Source: Vibrio litoralis DSM 17657 (GTDB lineage: Bacteria > Pseudomonadota > Gammaproteobacteria > Enterobacterales > Vibrionaceae). From it: a stretch of 64,000 nucleotides of DNA. Position 1 is the first letter of the stretch. Each line of letters begins with the position of its first letter. Below are positions 9,093-17,763 of this stretch, one piece after another. The stretch is taken from assembly GCF_000426765.1 (NCBI RefSeq), contig NZ_AUFZ01000017.1, positions 248,001-312,000 of the forward strand. Direction: 5' to 3'. A program made the position numbers and the translations under genes. The notes beneath the pieces are model-generated. The model did no database searches, was not told the DNA's origin, and saw nothing but the letters and a program-made list of their open reading frames with translations.

Positions 9093-9130
9093 AAAAAAAA
9101 CCTCTGACACAGCATAGCTGAATCAGAGGT
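9093..9130 (-). terminator. Rho-independent terminator downstream of pspC
   Basis: On the minus strand ACCTCTGA (9130-9123) pairs with TCAGAGGT (9107-9100), with an inner CAGC/GCTG helix, and is followed by eight T. It closes transcription from the psp operon after the ERIC element and just ahead of tag. Confidence 0.8.
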
Positions 9131-9158
9131 GGGAATTTTAATATTGATCAATTTAAAG

Positions 9159-9284
9159 TATACCCTTTGTACTTGAAGCTGCAGCTTTGTTGACAGCGTT
9201 CTTTCGCCCAATCACATAGGCGAGCTATGCTCATGGGTCTCATTCACTTGTCGCCTCACTGCAACTCCAATTACTTTGGGTATA
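9159..9284. repeat. ERIC/IRU-type intergenic repeat (126 bp)
   Basis: The element starts TATACCC and ends GGGTATA, is 126 bp long and is an imperfect palindrome throughout: ACTTGAAGCTGCAG on the left faces CTGCAACTCCAATTAC on the right. CTCATTCACTTGTCGCC and CTGCAACTCCAATTACTTTGGGTATA are characteristic ERIC blocks known from enterobacteria and vibrios. It lies between pspC and the psp terminator, so it would be transcribed as a long stem-loop in the psp mRNA 3' region. Confidence 0.85.
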
Positions 9285-9306
9285 GATATAACACGTGTAT
9301 TAAAAA

Positions 9307-9708
9307 CTATAACTTACTGAATTCTTTATTAACCTTGTAAGCATCAGAAGTAACATAGGCTTCCATATCACGAATTTTATTTTCTAATAGCGCATACTCT
9401 TTATCGAGGTCGGCCAATAGTTCCGCTGGTAGTTGCCCGGTCTGCCAAGGCTTACTCTTGATGGTATGGTCAAAATCGAACTCATCTGCGGCGGTTAAAT
9501 TATCTGGGCGCTTTTCTAGCATCAACCATAGGCCGAAGTAAGCGAACAGCACTAAAATCCCACCACCGAGTAAGAAAGCTGACACTGCAATAATCCGTAC
9601 CCACCAGGCTTCCATACCAAAGTAACGACCTAACCCGGCACACACACCAGCTAATTTACCATTCTTAGGCTCGCGGTATAACGCTTCTCTATCCATTCCT
9701 TTAGCCAT
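9307..9708 (-). CDS. pspC: Phage shock protein C
   Basis: 133 residues from the ATG at 9708; GGAGGC lies seven bases upstream, whereas the in-frame GTG at 9714 would abut it. The PspC domain begins near residue 9 (REPKNGKLAGVCAGLGRYFG), followed by one membrane helix (IIAVSAFLLGGGILVLFAYFGLWLML). The C-terminal half is charged and coiled-coil-like. PspC is an inner-membrane sensor that with PspB recruits PspA under envelope stress. It overlaps pspB by 8 bp and is last in the operon. Confidence 0.93.
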   Translation of the reverse strand: MAKGMDREALYREPKNGKLAGVCAGLGRYFGMEAWWVRIIAVSAFLLGGGILVLFAYFGLWLMLEKRPDNLTAADEFDFDHTIKSKPWQTGQLPAELLADLDKEYALLENKIRDMEAYVTSDAYKVNKEFSKL

Positions 9709-9931
9709 GGTCACGCCTCCAATTTGGCGCCTCAGCGTCTAAGATTTTTTCTAACGTTTTGACACGTTGCTGCACGCTTTCCGCTCGCTCAGCTAGCGAC
9801 TTTAGCTGTTCAAGCTCATCGCTCGACAAACCGTGTGCCACTTTACGCTTACTACGGTAATGAAGTAGCAACCACAACGGCGCAACAAAAATTAAAAATA
9901 CAATCAGCGGTGCCACGAAAAAGCTGCTCAT
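9701..9931 (-). CDS. pspB: Phage shock protein B
   Basis: 76 residues, the family's usual size. One N-terminal membrane helix (PLIVFLIFVAPLWLLLHY) is followed by a short amphipathic coiled coil rich in Glu/Leu, including LKSLAERAESVQQRVKTLEKIL. PspB works with PspC as membrane sensor and positive regulator of the response. AGGAG precedes the ATG. It lies 37 bp downstream of pspA and its end overlaps pspC. Confidence 0.93.
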   Translation of the reverse strand: MSSFFVAPLIVFLIFVAPLWLLLHYRSKRKVAHGLSSDELEQLKSLAERAESVQQRVKTLEKILDAEAPNWRRDHG

Positions 9932-9968
9932 GAACGGCTCCTAATTATTGTTATTAAAATAGTCAACA

Positions 9969-10634
9969 TTACTTATCTTGCAGACTTTTCTTAAGCTTTT
10001 CTAGCTCTTGTTCAATTTCATCATCTGCCTGCAACTCAGCAAACTCTTGATTCAGGTCTTTGCCTTTTTCACCTAAATCATAACTATCCGCTTCAGCTTC
10101 TAGTTCATCAATTTTACGTTCGTATTGCTCAAACTTAGACATTGCTTCTTCCGTTTTACCGGTGTGCAATTGCTTTTTGATATCACGACGATGACCTGCG
10201 GCTTGGCGACGCATCACTATGGATTTCTGCTTAGCGCGAGTTTCAACAATCTTAGTTTCGAGCTTGCTGATTTCTCCGGCTAACTTTTCAATAGACTCAG
10301 CAAGTAGTGTTTTTTCATTGCGTAAGTTTTTAAGCTGTTCTTCGGCTTTCTGTTTTTCAATTAACGCGCCACGTGCAAGATCTTCACGCTGCTTTTGAAT
10401 CGCTAAAGACGCTTTGTTTTTCCAATCTTCAACTTGCTCTTCAAGAAACTCAATGCGACGAGTCAGCTCTTTGTTATCGGCTAACGCTTTCGCAGAATGA
10501 GTTCTTACTTCAACCAGTGTGTCTTCCATTTCTTGAATGATAAGGCGGATCATTTTTTCAGGATCTTCCGCTTTATCTAATAGAGAACTGATATTTGAAT
10601 TAACGATGTCGGCAAAACGAGAAAAAATACCCAT
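9969..10634 (-). CDS. pspA: Phage shock protein A
   Basis: 221 residues, starting MGIFSRFADIVNSNISSLLDKAEDPEKM, the amphipathic membrane-binding helix of PspA/IM30. The rest is almost entirely coiled coil. PspA binds and inhibits PspF in unstressed cells; on stress it moves to the inner membrane and oligomerises to limit proton leakage (ESCRT-III-like fold). It is first in the pspABC operon behind the sigma-54 promoter at 10691-10706. No pspD or pspE follows. Confidence 0.95.
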   Translation of the reverse strand: MGIFSRFADIVNSNISSLLDKAEDPEKMIRLIIQEMEDTLVEVRTHSAKALADNKELTRRIEFLEEQVEDWKNKASLAIQKQREDLARGALIEKQKAEEQLKNLRNEKTLLAESIEKLAGEISKLETKIVETRAKQKSIVMRRQAAGHRRDIKKQLHTGKTEEAMSKFEQYERKIDELEAEADSYDLGEKGKDLNQEFAELQADDEIEQELEKLKKSLQDK

Positions 10635-10690
10635 GTTCGATTCCTTCTTAATGTGTCGGTGTAATAGATTCTATACTTACCCAACACTAA

Positions 10691-10706
10691 TACATGAAAC
10701 GTGCCA
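10691..10706 (-). promoter_or_regulatory. Sigma-54 promoter of pspABC
   Basis: On the minus strand TGGCACGTTTCATGTA gives a perfect -24 element (TGGCACG) and a -12 element ATGTA at correct spacing; E. coli pspA has a nearly identical TGGCACG...TTGTATT. It lies 57 bp upstream of the pspA ATG. The PspF activator sites expected upstream would overlap the pspF promoter. Confidence 0.8.
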
Positions 10707-10758
10707 ACTTTTAACCTGCTGATATTAAATAAAAATAATTCACAACCTTTAAAATCGC

Positions 10759-10787
10759 TTGCATAAAGTGACTATTTTAGCTAATTA
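10759..10787 (+). promoter_or_regulatory. Candidate sigma-70 promoter of pspF-sap
   Basis: TTGCAT (10759-10764), a 17-bp spacer and TAATTA (10782-10787) lie 35 bp before the pspF ATG. The site falls where PspF would bind upstream of pspA, as needed for the negative autoregulation known in E. coli. Confidence 0.5.
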
Positions 10788-10821
10788 TTGGTAAATTAAA
10801 CCAACATCGTTGAGGGTGTTC

Positions 10822-11898
10822 ATGAAAGCACAAAATATCATCGGACAATCTGCCGCTTTTCTTGCAGCTCTAGATAAAACATCGCAACTTGCCGCGATTG
10901 AGCGCCCTATTCTTATTGTTGGTGAGAGAGGAACTGGCAAAGAACTCATTGCTCAGCGACTGCATTACTTGTCCAAGCGCTGGCAGTATCCTTTAATCAG
11001 CTTAAACTGCTCGGCACTCAGCGAAGGCTTAATTGATTCAGAATTATTTGGTCATGAGTCAGGCTCTTTTACCGGCTCTAAAGGCCAACACAAAGGACGA
11101 TTTGAACGGGCAGAAAGTGGTACTTTGTTTTTAGATGAGCTGGCGACTGCGCCATTCTCGGTACAAGAAAAATTATTAAGAGTGATTGAATATGGCGAAT
11201 ATGAACGCGTCGGCGGTCATAAAACCTTGCAAGCCAATGTTCGTCTAGTATGTGCAACCAACGCAGATTTACCGCAAATGGCACAACAAGGTTTATTCCG
11301 CGCCGATTTATTAGATCGCTTAGCCTTTGATGTTATTCACCTTCCGCCACTAAGGCAACGCCTAGAAGACATTCCGCTACTAGCTGAGCACTACGCAATT
11401 CAAATGTGCCAAGAGCTCAGTTTGCCATTATTTACCGGATTTAGTACCAGAGTCTTAAATAAACTATGTGCTTATGCTTGGCCAGGTAATGTTCGAGAAC
11501 TGAAGAATGTCGTTGAGCGTGCGGTCTATCGCCATGGAACCCAAGTAGGTAAAATCGATGAGATTGAGTTTAATCCTTTTCAATCTCCCATCATTAATTC
11601 AAATCCAGAAATTTCACCAACTGCTTCGTCACTTACCTCATCGAGCGAAATAAAAAGTGACACCGTCACCAGTGTTAACACAAACACCGCACCAGTCACT
11701 CATTCAGAAAACACTTTAGCGTTACCGCTAGACTATAAACAATGGCAACAAGAGCAAGATATTCAGCTATTGAAGCAGAGTTTAAAGCAAGCGAAGTACC
11801 ACCAAAGAAATGCGGCTAAACTTTTAGGCTTGAGCTACCATCAATTTAGGGGAATGCTCAGGAAATACGACATGATAGGAAAAGATCAACAAGATTAG
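10822..11898 (+). CDS. pspF: PspF, sigma-54 enhancer-binding activator of psp
   Basis: 358 residues from the ATG at 10822, with GAGGGTG just upstream; a TTG at 10810 is in frame. There is no receiver domain, as expected for PspF. The AAA+ domain has Walker A GERGTGKE, Walker B GTLFLDEL and arginine-finger region. The sigma-54 contact loop reads GSFTGS instead of GAFTGA. A linker rich in Ser/Thr (about 255-300) is longer than in E. coli (325 residues), and a Fis-type HTH (HQRNAAKLLGLSYHQFRGML) ends the protein. It is 25 bp upstream of sapA on the same strand. Confidence 0.93.
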   Translation: MKAQNIIGQSAAFLAALDKTSQLAAIERPILIVGERGTGKELIAQRLHYLSKRWQYPLISLNCSALSEGLIDSELFGHESGSFTGSKGQHKGRFERAESGTLFLDELATAPFSVQEKLLRVIEYGEYERVGGHKTLQANVRLVCATNADLPQMAQQGLFRADLLDRLAFDVIHLPPLRQRLEDIPLLAEHYAIQMCQELSLPLFTGFSTRVLNKLCAYAWPGNVRELKNVVERAVYRHGTQVGKIDEIEFNPFQSPIINSNPEISPTASSLTSSSEIKSDTVTSVNTNTAPVTHSENTLALPLDYKQWQQEQDIQLLKQSLKQAKYHQRNAAKLLGLSYHQFRGMLRKYDMIGKDQQD

Positions 11899-11923
11899 CT
11901 ATTAGAATTTAGGGAAAAATTCA

Positions 11924-13546
11924 ATGCCGAAGTCATTACGCTATTTGTTACCGTCACTATTTGCGGCTTTAATGCTCGCTGGGTGTAATGATGCCGAAAA
12001 AAGCCAACAAGCTCGAATGAATGGTTTTGTCTATTGCGGCACTACTCACCCGCAATTTTTGAACCCGCAGCTTTCCGATGGTGGCGATAATATTAAATCG
12101 ATTGGTCCTCAACTGTTCGACTCCCTACTCACACTCGATCCAATAAGTTTTAAACCTAAGCCCAACTTAGCGACCCAATGGCAAGTCAATGAGGACAAAA
12201 CTCAATACATATTTACCTTGCGACCTGATGTTCAATTTCATCAAACCTCTTGGTTTCAGCCTTCTCGCCCAATGAATGCCGACGATGTTGTGTTTAGCTT
12301 TAAGCGTATTATTGATTCATCGAATCCTTATCATTATATCAACGGTGGCCACTACCCTTGGTTTCAGAGCATCGGTTTTTCTCGCCTAGTGAAAGATGTT
12401 AAGGCAATTGATGAACAACACGTTCAATTTACCCTTTCTCACCCTGACAATACATTTCTCGATAACATCTCAACCGTTTTTGCTGCGATTCACTCTCAGG
12501 AATATGCTCATCAACTTGCCGCCATAGATGAGAAGTCACAATTTGATGAACTTCCGATTGGAACTGGACCATTTCAATTAGAAACATCTCAATATAATCA
12601 ATTAATTCGCTTAACCAAACACGCGAACTACTGGCATCACCCCGCTAAAATGCAGCAAGTAGTGTTTGATTTTGGTCACCGAGGAACCGGCTCACTCGCA
12701 AAATTATTGACTCAAGAATGCGATGTTATGACTGACCCTATCACCAGCCAACTGGCTCTGATCAGCAAGAACACTGACATTCGCTCTAACGTTAGCCAAG
12801 CCATGAATGTCGCTTTTGTGGCATTAAACACACAACATTTTGCACTTAATGATGTTCGCGTTCGTCAGGCATTAAGTTTTGCGATAAACCGAAAAAACAT
12901 TATTGATGCAGTCTATTTTGGTCAAGGTTACATCGCCACCTCATTATTACCCTCAGATTCATGGGCATATCAAGACAACAGCGTTCAAATTCGTTATGAT
13001 CGCCAATACGCAAAAGCCTTATTGAAACAAGCTGGTTTTGAGGATGGATTGACGCTCACCATGTGGGTCCCACTGGCGGCACAATCTTATAACCCCAATC
13101 CGCACAAAACCGCGGAATTACTTCGGGCCAATTTTGCTGATATTGGAGTGACACTTTCGATCTTAACCGAAAAGTTTGGTCGACGAGATAAACTCACTCA
13201 GCAACCGAATACTGATTTAGTTCTTACTGGTTGGGCCGCCAATACTGGCGAACCAGATAGCTTATTGAGACCTCAATTATCTTGTGAGGCACAACGAGCC
13301 AGCTTAAATATTTCAATGTGGTGTGACGCTGATTTTGATTTTTTATTGACGTTAGCACGTGAAAGCGAGCAAACTCGTCACCGGTTAAACTTATATCATC
13401 AAGCGCAAACTATGCTCACTCAAGAATTACCGATAATTCCAATCGCTCATGGCGTACAATATCAAGTACATCACAGCTCATTAAGTGGCTTTGTATTAAA
13501 CCCTTTTAATTCGGGTAGCTTTGAACACGTTGTAAGGGAAAAATAA
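11924..13546 (+). CDS. sapA: SapA, periplasmic peptide-binding protein (predicted lipoprotein)
   Basis: 540 residues of the SBP_bac_5 family. The N-terminus ends in a lipobox LMLAGC with C21, so it is probably membrane-anchored, unlike E. coli SapA, which has a cleaved signal. SapA hallmarks include NGFVYCGTTHPQFLNPQ, RPMNADDVVFSFKRI, PIGTGPFQLE and LTGWAANTGEPDSLLRPQLSC. It delivers peptides (in other bacteria, antimicrobial peptides; in E. coli the Sap system also affects putrescine export and potassium uptake) to SapBC. First of five sap genes joined by 1-14 bp overlaps. Confidence 0.92.
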   Translation: MPKSLRYLLPSLFAALMLAGCNDAEKSQQARMNGFVYCGTTHPQFLNPQLSDGGDNIKSIGPQLFDSLLTLDPISFKPKPNLATQWQVNEDKTQYIFTLRPDVQFHQTSWFQPSRPMNADDVVFSFKRIIDSSNPYHYINGGHYPWFQSIGFSRLVKDVKAIDEQHVQFTLSHPDNTFLDNISTVFAAIHSQEYAHQLAAIDEKSQFDELPIGTGPFQLETSQYNQLIRLTKHANYWHHPAKMQQVVFDFGHRGTGSLAKLLTQECDVMTDPITSQLALISKNTDIRSNVSQAMNVAFVALNTQHFALNDVRVRQALSFAINRKNIIDAVYFGQGYIATSLLPSDSWAYQDNSVQIRYDRQYAKALLKQAGFEDGLTLTMWVPLAAQSYNPNPHKTAELLRANFADIGVTLSILTEKFGRRDKLTQQPNTDLVLTGWAANTGEPDSLLRPQLSCEAQRASLNISMWCDADFDFLLTLARESEQTRHRLNLYHQAQTMLTQELPIIPIAHGVQYQVHHSSLSGFVLNPFNSGSFEHVVREK

Positions 13547-14508
13547 TGCTGTTTTACACCCTGCGCCGCATAAACTTATTCATCATTACCTTGTTAATTT
13601 TAACGCTCATTGGCTATAGCATTTTACGTCTAGACCCTCTTTCGCCATGGGCCATTCAAGATTTCTTTCAAGGTTGGTTCACTTACTTAGGCCAATTGAG
13701 CCAATTCAACCTTGGCGTTAATTTGCACGGCGACCCGATTATTGACGAAATCAAGTTGGTGTTTCCTGCTACTTTAGAATTGTGCTTTTTTGCCATGATC
13801 ATCTCGCTGATCATTGGTATTCCGATTGGCACAATTGCCGGAATGCGTCAGGGTAAATGGGTAGATACCTTTATCTCATTTACTTCGATGGTCGGTTATT
13901 CCATTCCGATTTTCTGGATTGCGCTAATGATGATCATGTTCTTTTCTTTGAACCTAGGTTACACGCCCGTTTCAGGACGACATGATTTATTACTCGAAGT
14001 ACCTTATATCACCGGGTTTGCCACGATTGATGCTTTTATAACCGATGAAGCAAATCGTCTAGAGTTAATTCATAGCGTGATAATGCACCTACTTCTACCA
14101 TGTATGGTATTAGCGCTGGCACCGACCACCGAAGTGATTCGCTTAATGCGTTCATCAGTGGCTGAAGTACGTAAGCAAAACTACATTCGCGCGGCGCGTA
14201 TCCGTGGTCTATCAACTTATGAAATTATCTTCCAGCATGTATTACGTAATGCCATTCCGCCGATTATCCCTAAAGTCGGCGTGCAACTTTCTACTATGCT
14301 GACCTATGCGATTATTACCGAGTCCATCTTTAACTGGCCGGGAATTGGTCGTTGGTTACTCGATGCTTTGGCTGATAAAGATTATGTTTCAATTCAAGCA
14401 GGCGTTATTACCGTCGCGACCTTCGTTTTACTCGTCAACATTCTGTCTGATCTGATTGGCGCAATGGTTAACCCTTTGGTAAGGAAGCAGTGGTATGCTG
14501 TCAAATAA
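13546..14508 (+). CDS. sapB: SapB, peptide ABC transporter permease
   Basis: 320 residues, six membrane helices in the DppB/OppB fold; the family's EAA loop lies at RSSVAEVRKQNYIRAARIRGLSTYEIIFQHVLRNA. The start codon overlaps the sapA stop (TAATG), implying translational coupling. With SapC it forms the inner-membrane channel of the Sap importer. Confidence 0.92.
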   Translation: MLFYTLRRINLFIITLLILTLIGYSILRLDPLSPWAIQDFFQGWFTYLGQLSQFNLGVNLHGDPIIDEIKLVFPATLELCFFAMIISLIIGIPIGTIAGMRQGKWVDTFISFTSMVGYSIPIFWIALMMIMFFSLNLGYTPVSGRHDLLLEVPYITGFATIDAFITDEANRLELIHSVIMHLLLPCMVLALAPTTEVIRLMRSSVAEVRKQNYIRAARIRGLSTYEIIFQHVLRNAIPPIIPKVGVQLSTMLTYAIITESIFNWPGIGRWLLDALADKDYVSIQAGVITVATFVLLVNILSDLIGAMVNPLVRKQWYAVK

Positions 14509-15382
14509 CATCTATCAAGAAGACCGTATTCCCGGTCAATTTGAACGCTTTTGGCGCAGCTACCGAGCAAACAGCCTTGCGATGTTTGGCTTATGGTGCT
14601 TCGTTATTTTATTGCTGGTCACCATTGGCGCTCAGTGGTTGGCGCCGCATGATCCTTTGATGCAAAGCGTACACCGTTTACAGCCACCTTCATGGAACCC
14701 AGAAGGCAGTGTTGAATACTTTCTCGGTACCGATGATATTGGCCGCGATATTCTTTCTCGCTTGATTATTGGTACGCAATTGACCTTTGGTTCTGGCCTA
14801 TTAATTATGCTAATCGCCACTCTTATCGGTTGTACTATCGGTATTTTTGCTGGCATGACCAAAGGTTTGTTATCAAGTACCTTGAACCACCTACTTGATA
14901 CCGTAATGTCAATTCCATCGATCTTGCTGGCGATTATCTTTGTAGCATTTCTTGGTACTGGCGAATTTAATATTCTCTTGGCGATTTGCTTAGCACTTAT
15001 CCCCCGCTTTATTCGCTCGGTCTATATTGCGGTCAATGCAGAGATGGAAAAAGACTACAACATTGCCGCACGTTTAGATGGCGCGAATAACTTTCACTTA
15101 TTGTGGAGCTCTATCTTACCGAACTTATCTACCGTAATTGCCGCAGAAATGACGCTCGCAGCCTCAATGGCGATTCTAGATATTAGTGCACTAGGCTTTT
15201 TAGAACTGGGCGCTCAAGCCCCTACTCCTGAATGGGGAACCATGCTTGGTGATTCAGTGGATTTGATTTATCTCGCGCCATGGACAGTGACACTACCAGG
15301 TTTATTTATTATGTTCTCGGTCATCATTATCAATTTAGTCGGTGAGGGCGTACGTCATTCACTCAGCGCGGGGACCGAATAA
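14495..15382 (+). CDS. sapC: SapC, peptide ABC transporter permease
   Basis: 295 residues, DppC/OppC-like. An N-terminal cytoplasmic segment ([21 protein letters not shown]) precedes the first helix, then a periplasmic loop with [16 protein letters not shown] and the EAA loop [24 protein letters not shown]. It overlaps sapB by 14 bp with GGAAGC as ribosome site, and pairs with SapB in the membrane. Confidence 0.92.
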   Translation: MLSNNIYQEDRIPGQFERFWRSYRANSLAMFGLWCFVILLLVTIGAQWLAPHDPLMQSVHRLQPPSWNPEGSVEYFLGTDDIGRDILSRLIIGTQLTFGSGLLIMLIATLIGCTIGIFAGMTKGLLSSTLNHLLDTVMSIPSILLAIIFVAFLGTGEFNILLAICLALIPRFIRSVYIAVNAEMEKDYNIAARLDGANNFHLLWSSILPNLSTVIAAEMTLAASMAILDISALGFLELGAQAPTPEWGTMLGDSVDLIYLAPWTVTLPGLFIMFSVIIINLVGEGVRHSLSAGTE

Positions 15383-16413
15383 TGCCATTACTCGATATTC
15401 GCAATTTAACCATTGAAATCGAAACGCCACACGGCACCGTAAAAGCAGTTGAACGTATGAGCCTGACTTTAAATGAAGGTGAAATTCGCGGTTTAGTAGG
15501 TGAATCTGGCTCAGGTAAAAGCCTAGTCGCCAAAGCCATTGTAGGGTTAACCAAAGATACCTGGAAAGTCTCAGCCGACCGGATGCGCCTTGGTAGTATC
15601 GACCTTCTACAGCTCACACCGAAAGAGCGTCGCCGTGTGATTGCTCGTGATATTGCGGTGATTTTCCAAGAGCCGAGTAGTTGTCTCGATCCATCAGAAC
15701 AAATTGGCCACCAGCTACGTGAGTCGATTCCTTCATCATCATTTGAAGGCAAATGGTGGCAACGCTGGCACTGGCGTCACAAACTGGCAAAAGCACTACT
15801 TCATAAGGTAGGGATTAAAGATCACCGCCAAATCATGGGCTGTTACCCATACGAGTTAACCGATGGTCAATGTCAGAAAATCATGATTGCAATGGCGATT
15901 GCTTCCAAGCCTAAGCTACTTATCGCCGATGAACCAACCAATGATCTTGACCCGATTACTCAGTCACAAATATTGAGATTGTTAAGTCGTTTAAATCAGG
16001 TCAATAACACCACTATCATGTTGATAGGACACGATCTTACAACCATCACTCAATGGGCAACTCGCATTACGGTGATGTATTGTGGTCAATCGGTTGAATC
16101 GGCCAATACCAAACATATTTTGACTGAGCCGAAACATCCTTACACCGTAGCGCTATTGCATGCGATGCCAGATTTTAATGAATGGATCCCTCATAAGAGT
16201 CGCTTGCCTTCTCTACCGGGTTCAATCCCACCGTTACAGCATTTACCGATTGGTTGCCGTCTTGGTCCTCGTTGTCCGTACGCGCAAACTAAGTGTGTTC
16301 ACGTACCGGTAAGAAAGAAAATCAAGAACCACAAGTTCAGCTGTCATTTCCCGCTTAATATGGAAAAACGCTCAACGCTAGAGAAGAAAGCGAAAACGGA
16401 GAAACATGTATGA
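15382..16413 (+). CDS. sapD: SapD, ABC transporter ATP-binding protein
   Basis: 343 residues. Walker A is GESGSGKS, Walker B LLIADEPT, and the signature motif is ELTDGQCQK rather than LSGGQ, a known SapD feature (E. coli ELTEGECQK). The C-terminal oligopeptide-transporter extension has the cysteine cluster [14 protein letters not shown] typical of DppD/OppD relatives, which may bind Fe-S. It starts at a TAATG overlap with sapC. It energises transport; in E. coli it is also linked to Trk potassium uptake. Confidence 0.92.
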   Translation: MPLLDIRNLTIEIETPHGTVKAVERMSLTLNEGEIRGLVGESGSGKSLVAKAIVGLTKDTWKVSADRMRLGSIDLLQLTPKERRRVIARDIAVIFQEPSSCLDPSEQIGHQLRESIPSSSFEGKWWQRWHWRHKLAKALLHKVGIKDHRQIMGCYPYELTDGQCQKIMIAMAIASKPKLLIADEPTNDLDPITQSQILRLLSRLNQVNNTTIMLIGHDLTTITQWATRITVMYCGQSVESANTKHILTEPKHPYTVALLHAMPDFNEWIPHKSRLPSLPGSIPPLQHLPIGCRLGPRCPYAQTKCVHVPVRKKIKNHKFSCHFPLNMEKRSTLEKKAKTEKHV

Positions 16414-17198
16414 GTGCGTTATTAGAAGTCATCGATTTATCGAAAAACTTTGTCACGCGCTCCGGTTTTTTTCGTAAGCGTGTTCACCAAGCGGTTAAAC
16501 CAATTTCATTTACCCTAGAGCCGGGGCAAACTTTAGGCATTATCGGGCAAAATGGCTCAGGTAAATCGACACTGGCGAAAATGCTCGCTGGGGTTACCGA
16601 ACCAAGCCACGGCAAAATTTTCGTCAATGGCGAGCAGATGTTTGATAAAGACTATTCTACCCGCTGTAAACTGATTCGAATGATATTCCAAGATCCAAAC
16701 ACCTCGTTGAATCCTCGCATTCAAATTGGTCGAATATTGGAAGAACCGCTTAAGCGTAATACGCAAATGTCACCAGAAGCGCGGACTCATCGTGTAAAAG
16801 AAACGCTGATCCGCGTGGGTTTATTGCCAGAGCATGCCTACTTCTACCCGCAAATGCTCGCCACAGGCCAAAAACAACGTGTTTGTCTTGCAAGAGCTCT
16901 GGTACTTCAACCTTCGGTAATTGTCGCGGATGAGGCGCTTAACGGGCTTGATATGGCGATGCGCTCACAGATCATTAACTTGTTCTTAGAACTGCAAGAA
17001 GAAATGGGCTTGTCGTTTGTGTATGTTTCTCAACATATTGGTGTGGTAAAGCACATCACCGACAAATTAATGGTGATGCACGAAGGAAAAGTGGTGGAGT
17101 CGGGAGACACTCAACAAGTGATTGCCAAGCCACAACACATTATTAGCCAGAAGTTAATTGAAAACCACTTCCATAAAACACCTAGTCATTTGAAATAA
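16410..17198 (+). CDS. sapF: SapF, ABC transporter ATP-binding protein
   Basis: 262 residues. Walker A is GQNGSGKS, signature MLATGQKQR (E. coli SapF MLAPGQKQR), Walker [13 protein letters not shown], so the usual Pro-Thr after DE is replaced by Ala-Leu as in other SapF. It overlaps sapD by four bases (ATGA). It is the second ATPase of the Sap complex and the last gene of the pspF-sap run. Confidence 0.92.
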   Translation: MSALLEVIDLSKNFVTRSGFFRKRVHQAVKPISFTLEPGQTLGIIGQNGSGKSTLAKMLAGVTEPSHGKIFVNGEQMFDKDYSTRCKLIRMIFQDPNTSLNPRIQIGRILEEPLKRNTQMSPEARTHRVKETLIRVGLLPEHAYFYPQMLATGQKQRVCLARALVLQPSVIVADEALNGLDMAMRSQIINLFLELQEEMGLSFVYVSQHIGVVKHITDKLMVMHEGKVVESGDTQQVIAKPQHIISQKLIENHFHKTPSHLK

Positions 17199-17202
17199 GA
17201 GA

Positions 17203-17244
17203 CTTCCCTCTTGCCTTGAGCGACTGCTTAGGCAAGAAGGAAAG
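17203..17244. terminator. Hairpin between convergent sapF and the response regulator gene
   Basis: CTTCCCTCTTGCCT (17203-17216) pairs with AGGCAAGAAGGAAAG (17230-17244) with one bulge and a 13-nt loop. There is no clear T-run on either side, so it may act as a weak or Rho-assisted terminator. Confidence 0.5.
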
Positions 17245-17267
17245 CACTTAATAATAAAGCAAGAACC

Positions 17268-17759
17268 CTAAAAAGTGACCCCACGTAAAAATTTCCGCAC
17301 CGTATCTTGATCTAGGTGTTGTTGCAAAGGTGCGTAATCAATACCTTTATCAAAAACATATTCGGTTAATAGAACTCGTACTTCATGGACTAGCTCTTCT
17401 TGATCCCAAGGTTTGATAAAGAACCTATCCACATGTGCGAGATTAATCGCATCAATAAACACTTGATGTGTAGGACGCTGAGATAACATCACTTTCTTGG
17501 TATGACGAAAGCGTCGGTCTTTGGCGAGACTTTGCAGCCAATCAACACCATTCTGCCCTGGCATATTTTGATCCGATAACACCACGCAAGCATAGCGACC
17601 ATCTTGATCAAGCTTCTCTAAACTCTCTTGCGCACTTTGAGCATCTGAGCAAATTTTGATTTTCACCCAATCAGAAAACTCAGCTAAATCATGCGCTAAT
17701 TGAAATAGCATCTCCGGTTGATCATCGACACAAATAATTGTAAATCTGTCCATTTTCAT
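17268..17759 (-). CDS. Single-domain response regulator (receiver only)
   Basis: 163 residues. Acidic pair D12-D13, phosphoacceptor D63 in LSDQNMPG, S93 in place of the usual Thr/Ser switch residue and K116 in FIKPWD make a complete receiver site, with W118 typical of receivers coupled to HD-GYP or histidine-kinase systems. The ~40 residues after the receiver show no recognisable output domain. A second ATG lies at 17753. It starts four bases after the SLC13 transporter gene and is likely co-transcribed with it. Its kinase is not in the window. Confidence 0.85.
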   Translation of the reverse strand: MKMDRFTIICVDDQPEMLFQLAHDLAEFSDWVKIKICSDAQSAQESLEKLDQDGRYACVVLSDQNMPGQNGVDWLQSLAKDRRFRHTKKVMLSQRPTHQVFIDAINLAHVDRFFIKPWDQEELVHEVRVLLTEYVFDKGIDYAPLQQHLDQDTVRKFLRGVTF

Positions 17760-17763
17760 CTCA

